Below are positions 61,222-64,000 of a stretch of DNA of 64,000 nucleotides, in pieces (position 1 is the stretch's first letter; the number at the start of each line of letters is the position of its first letter). Source of the DNA: Variovorax atrisoli 110B (lineage in GTDB: Bacteria; Pseudomonadota; Gammaproteobacteria; Burkholderiales; Burkholderiaceae_C). Location: NCBI RefSeq assembly GCF_000382045.1, contig NZ_KB907464.1:62001-126000 (forward strand). The letters run 5' to 3'. A program made the position numbers and the translations under genes. The notes beneath the pieces are model-generated. The model made no database searches. It saw nothing but the letters and a program-made list of their open reading frames with translations, and was not told the DNA's origin.

Positions 61222-61875
61222 TCAGCCGAGCTTGTTCAGGATCGGGAACAGCTTGCCGAGCCCGTCGGCCATCACCTCGACGGCGAGCGCGGCGAGGATC
61301 AGGCCCATCAGCCGGGTCATGATGTTGATGCCCGTCTTGCCCAGCACGCGTGCGATCGGCTGAGCGAGCGAGAAGGCCAGGGCGGTGGCCAGCGCCACCA
61401 CCACGCCGTAGCCGACCAGGATCGCCAGCTCCCACAGGTGCTGCGCCTTGTCGGCGTAGATCACCACGGTGGAGATGGTGGCCGGCCCGGTGAGCAGCGG
61501 GATGGTGAGCGGCACCACCGCGATCGACGCGCCCATCGACGCCTTCACCTCGGTGGCGCGCAGCTCCTCGACGTTGGTCTTGCTCTCGGCAGGCTTGGCA
61601 TTGAGCATCGACAGCGAGCTCATGAGCAGCAGCAGCCCCCCGCCGACCTGGAAGCTCGCGATGGAAATGCCGAAGAAGGACAGCAGCTGCAGCCCCAGCA
61701 GCGCGCTCACGGCGATCACCACGAAGGCGCTGAAGGCCGACATGCGCACCGTGTGGCGGCGTTGCGCGTCGCTGTAGCCCTGCGTGTAGTGGATGAAGAA
61801 GGGCACGATGGCCAGCGGGTTGACGATGGCCACCAGCGTCACCAGCGGCTTGATCAGGTCCATCGAGGTGCTCAT
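61222..61875 (-). CDS. MarC family membrane protein
   Basis: A 217-residue inner-membrane protein with six predicted helices. Family features: LVAIVNPLAIVPFFIHYTQG near the start (Asn-Pro pair), FGISIASFQVGGGLLLLMSS, AVVPLTIPLLTGPATISTVV and GINIMTRLMGLILAALAVEV. The UPF0056/MarC family has no proven transport substrate. It begins 2 bases after the stop of the upstream SDR gene, so they are in one operon. The start at 61875 was chosen, with MDLIKPL at 61863 as a second possibility. Confidence 0.92.
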   Translation of the reverse strand: MSTSMDLIKPLVTLVAIVNPLAIVPFFIHYTQGYSDAQRRHTVRMSAFSAFVVIAVSALLGLQLLSFFGISIASFQVGGGLLLLMSSLSMLNAKPAESKTNVEELRATEVKASMGASIAVVPLTIPLLTGPATISTVVIYADKAQHLWELAILVGYGVVVALATALAFSLAQPIARVLGKTGINIMTRLMGLILAALAVEVMADGLGKLFPILNKLG

Positions 61876-61877
61876 GC

Positions 61878-62624
61878 TCAGCGGCCTCCGGTGACGTCGA
61901 GCAGGGCCGTGGTGGTGTAGCTCGCCTCGGGCGAGAGCAGCCACAGGATGGCGCCGGCGATCTCCTCGGCGGTGCCGGTGCGCTTCATCGGCACGGTCGG
62001 TGCGAGCTCGAAGGCGCGGTCGGGCAGGCCGCCCGAGGCGTGGATCTCGGTGTCGATCAGGCCGGGGCGCACCGCGTTGACGCGGATGCCTTCCTCGGCC
62101 ACTTCCTTGGCCAGGCCAATAGTGAAGGTGTCGATGGCGCCCTTGCTCGCGGCGTAGTCGACGTACTGCCCCGGCGAGCCCAGCCGCGCAGCGCCGCTGG
62201 AGATGTTGACGATGGCGCCGCCCGAGCCGCCGTAGCGCGTGCTCATGCGCCGCACCGCCTCGCGCGCGCAGATGAAGCTGCCGATCACGTTGATGCGGAA
62301 CATGCGCTCCAGCCGCGCGAAGCTCATTTCGTCGACGCGCGCAGTCACGTCGACCACGCCGGCGTTGTTGACCAGCCCGGTGAGGCGGCCGAAGCGGGCA
62401 TCGACCTTCCGGAACATGGCCAGGACCTGTGCCTCGTCGCCCACGTCGGCCTGCACGGCCATGGCGTTGCCGCCGTTGTCGCGGATGGTGCGCACCACCT
62501 CGTCGGCGGCCAGGGAGTTGGTGGCGTAGTTGACGGCCACTGCGTAGCCGCGGCTGGCCGCGAGCAGGGCCGTGGCGGCGCCGATGCCGCGACCGCCGCC
62601 GGTGATCAATAGCACCTGGTCCAA
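61878..62624 (-). CDS. Short-chain dehydrogenase/reductase
   Basis: A 248-residue NAD(P)-dependent oxidoreductase. Cofactor motif TGGGRGIG (residues 8-15), NNAG in LTGLVNNAGVVD, catalytic Ser in VNISSGAARLGSPGQYVDYA, Tyr and Lys in the same region as Y-x-x-x-K (YAASKG). The start is read as TTG at 62624, with AGGAGG six bases upstream and a clear frame; no ATG fits. It is the first gene of the SDR-marC pair. Substrate unknown; such enzymes usually act on beta-hydroxy carbonyl compounds. Confidence 0.92.
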   Translation of the reverse strand: MDQVLLITGGGRGIGAATALLAASRGYAVAVNYATNSLAADEVVRTIRDNGGNAMAVQADVGDEAQVLAMFRKVDARFGRLTGLVNNAGVVDVTARVDEMSFARLERMFRINVIGSFICAREAVRRMSTRYGGSGGAIVNISSGAARLGSPGQYVDYAASKGAIDTFTIGLAKEVAEEGIRVNAVRPGLIDTEIHASGGLPDRAFELAPTVPMKRTGTAEEIAGAILWLLSPEASYTTTALLDVTGGR

Positions 62625-62697
62625 AACCTACCTCCTGCAGAGAAACTGCGTGTCAGTTAAAACGACTGGCTTGGATTACATCACCGGGGGCATGCGC

Positions 62698-63300
62698 ATG
62701 AGCACCAAGACGATCGACTATTACTTTGCGCCACAGAGCCCATGGACCTACCTGGGGCATTCCCGCTTCGAGGCGATCGCCGCGTCCGCCGGTGCCACGG
62801 TGCGGGTGCGGCCCATCGACATGGGCAGCGTGTTCCCGGTGTCGGGCGGGCTGCCGCTGGGCAAGCGGGCGCCGCAGCGCCAGGCCTATCGGCTCGTCGA
62901 CCTGGCGCGCTGCTCGAAATACCTGGAGCTGCCGCTGAACGTCAAGCCGAAGTTCTTCCCGGTGGCGAGCGACGACGCGGCGCGTCTCATCATCGCGGTC
63001 GACATGCACGACGGCACCGAGGCCGCGATGCGCATGTGCTCGGCGGTGTTCCAGGCCGTGTGGGTGCAGGAGCGCAACATCGGCGATCCGAAGGTCCTCG
63101 ATTCGCTGGTGGTCGAATGCGGGCTGTCGCCCAAGCGCGGCGAGCAGTCGCAGAGCCAGGCGGTGCAGGAGCGCTACGAGGCCTACACGCAGGAGGCCAT
63201 CGACATCCAGGTGTTCGGCGCGCCGAGCTACGTGATCGACGGCGAAATATTCTGGGGGCAGGATCGCCTCGACTTCGTCGAGAGAGCGCTGCGCGCGTAG
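62698..63300 (+). CDS. DsbA-family 2-hydroxychromene-2-carboxylate isomerase-like protein
   Basis: A 200-residue DsbA-like thioredoxin fold of the GST kappa/HCCA isomerase group. Features: DYYFAPQSPWTYLGHSRFEA (the Ser in SPW binds glutathione), a long helical insertion with AYRLVDLARCSKYLELPLNV, and FGAPSYVIDGEIFWGQDRLD, the cis-Pro and active site end. In naphthalene-type catabolism the enzyme isomerises hydroxychromene carboxylate with glutathione. ATG at 62698 was chosen; the ATG at 62692 is also in frame. It diverges from the SDR gene. Confidence 0.93.
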   Translation: MSTKTIDYYFAPQSPWTYLGHSRFEAIAASAGATVRVRPIDMGSVFPVSGGLPLGKRAPQRQAYRLVDLARCSKYLELPLNVKPKFFPVASDDAARLIIAVDMHDGTEAAMRMCSAVFQAVWVQERNIGDPKVLDSLVVECGLSPKRGEQSQSQAVQERYEAYTQEAIDIQVFGAPSYVIDGEIFWGQDRLDFVERALRA

Positions 63301-63376
63301 GCCGGCAAATCATTCATTCGGTCCTCCCTTTCTTTATTCATTCATTCATCCGTTTGCCATCAAGGAGCAAGAAAAC

Positions 63377-64000
63377 ATGGGTCAATTCATCGATCTCAAG
63401 GCCAAGGACGGCCTGAGCTTTCCCGCCTACGTGGCCGAGCCGGCCGGCAAGCCGCGCGGCGCGGTGGTCGTGGTGCAGGAAATCTTCGGCGTGAACTCGC
63501 ACATCCGCTCCGTGGCCGACGGCTACGCGGCCGAGGGCTACCTCGCCGTGGCGCCGTCGACCTTCCAGCGCGTCAAGCCGGGCGTCGAGCTCGGCTATTC
63601 GGAAGACGACATGAAGAACGGCTTCGGCCTGAAGACGGCGGTCGAGGCGCTGCCGGCGCCGGGCGTGCTGCAGGACATCGAGGCCGCGATCGCCTATGCG
63701 TCGAAGGCGGGCAAGGTCGGCATCGTCGGCTACTGCTGGGGCGGCCTGCTGACCTGGCGCGCGGCCGCGCTGCTGCCGGGCCTGTCGGCGGCGGTGCCTT
63801 ACTACGGCGGCGGCATGACCTCGCCCGAGGAAACGGCGCGCCAGCCCAAGGTGCCGGTGCTGGCGCACTTCGGCAACCAGGACCACTGGATTCCGCTGGA
63901 CACCGTCGAGGCGTTCAAGAAGGCGCATCCCGAAGTGGAAGTGCACGTGTACCCCGTGGGCCACGGCTTCAACTGCGACCAGCGCGGCTCCTATGACGCC
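63377..64000 (+). CDS. Dienelactone hydrolase family protein, truncated by the window end
   Basis: Only the first 208 residues are in the window; no stop codon is reached. It is an alpha/beta hydrolase with nucleophile Cys in VGIVGYCWGGLLTW (GxCxGG), the oxyanion-side motif VVVVQEIFGVNSHIR, catalytic Asp in FGNQDHWIPLD and His in VYPVGHGFNCDQ. The typical length is about 230-240 residues, so few residues are missing. Dienelactone hydrolases open lactones in the chlorocatechol path, but many paralogues have other substrates. AAGGAG lies upstream of the ATG at 63377. It is on the same strand as the isomerase-like gene 76 bases away. Confidence 0.92.
   Translation, partial: MGQFIDLKAKDGLSFPAYVAEPAGKPRGAVVVVQEIFGVNSHIRSVADGYAAEGYLAVAPSTFQRVKPGVELGYSEDDMKNGFGLKTAVEALPAPGVLQDIEAAIAYASKAGKVGIVGYCWGGLLTWRAAALLPGLSAAVPYYGGGMTSPEETARQPKVPVLAHFGNQDHWIPLDTVEAFKKAHPEVEVHVYPVGHGFNCDQRGSYDA

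Noticed and set aside
63311-63350. ATTC microsatellite upstream of the dienelactone hydrolase gene
   Set aside because: Only a few tetranucleotide units, partly interrupted; too weak to call a functional repeat. A similar short run lies at 21577-21588.

Overview
The window reads as chromosome of a high-GC betaproteobacterium of the Comamonadaceae, most likely Variovorax or a close relative. This is inference from gene content and style: two Bug/TctC-type solute receptors, a TRAP system, CaiB/acyl-CoA catabolic genes, many LysR regulators, and dense, short-spaced genes. No rRNA, tRNA, phage, IS element or CRISPR array was seen. No stretch over 300 bases lacks a gene.

Layout. 1-6.7 kb: glycan-related genes. 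A four-gene minus-strand operon (family-2 glycosyltransferase, secreted protein, diiron ferritin-like protein, GT-B glycosyltransferase) diverges from UDP-glucose 6-dehydrogenase. 6.7-11.8 kb: a CoA-transferase / Bug receptor / acyl-CoA dehydrogenase cluster diverging from a LysR regulator with a symmetric ATCGA-N11-TCGAT site. 11.8-16.5 kb: srkA, a DUF2855 protein, the ohr-ohrR peroxide module with its operator, and a MerR-like protein fused to a P-loop domain. 16.5-25.2 kb: a NodI/NodJ-like ABC exporter, three translationally coupled genes of unknown function, LysR-GST-flavin oxidoreductase, and a P450 diverging from an ArsR regulator. 25.3-36.1 kb: a second Bug receptor, AMP nucleosidase, a five-gene ABC importer operon with a LOG-like protein, LysR, ketopantoate reductase and glutathione reductase. 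36.3-44.6 kb: a double zinc-ribbon protein, a FecR-like exported protein with a long glutamine-rich tail, an exported PEP-synthase-like protein, and a TRAP transporter whose large subunit carries GGLQEPP repeats. 44.7-52.5 kb: mostly housekeeping (rhodanese, Kbp-like, CoaX, serine hydrolase, enoyl-CoA hydratase, 3-hydroxyacyl-CoA dehydrogenase, PurT, esterase). 52.6-60.7 kb: an AraC regulator and a complete HAAT importer with an acyl-CoA ligase inside the cluster, suggesting uptake and CoA activation of an aromatic or other organic acid rather than of amino acids only. 60.7-64 kb: EVE protein, MarC, SDR, a DsbA-like isomerase and a dienelactone hydrolase cut by the window end.

The most striking non-coding structure is a family of about 90-100 bp hairpin-rich repeats, ten copies in the window. 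Each lies directly 3' of a stop codon and always in the same orientation relative to that gene. It looks like a mobile or copied 3'-end element, possibly a terminator or mRNA stabiliser. A second family (three copies, about 95 bp, long palindromic arms) sits upstream of amn and in the CaiB/Bug intergenic region. A single large inverted-repeat element lies between livG and livF.
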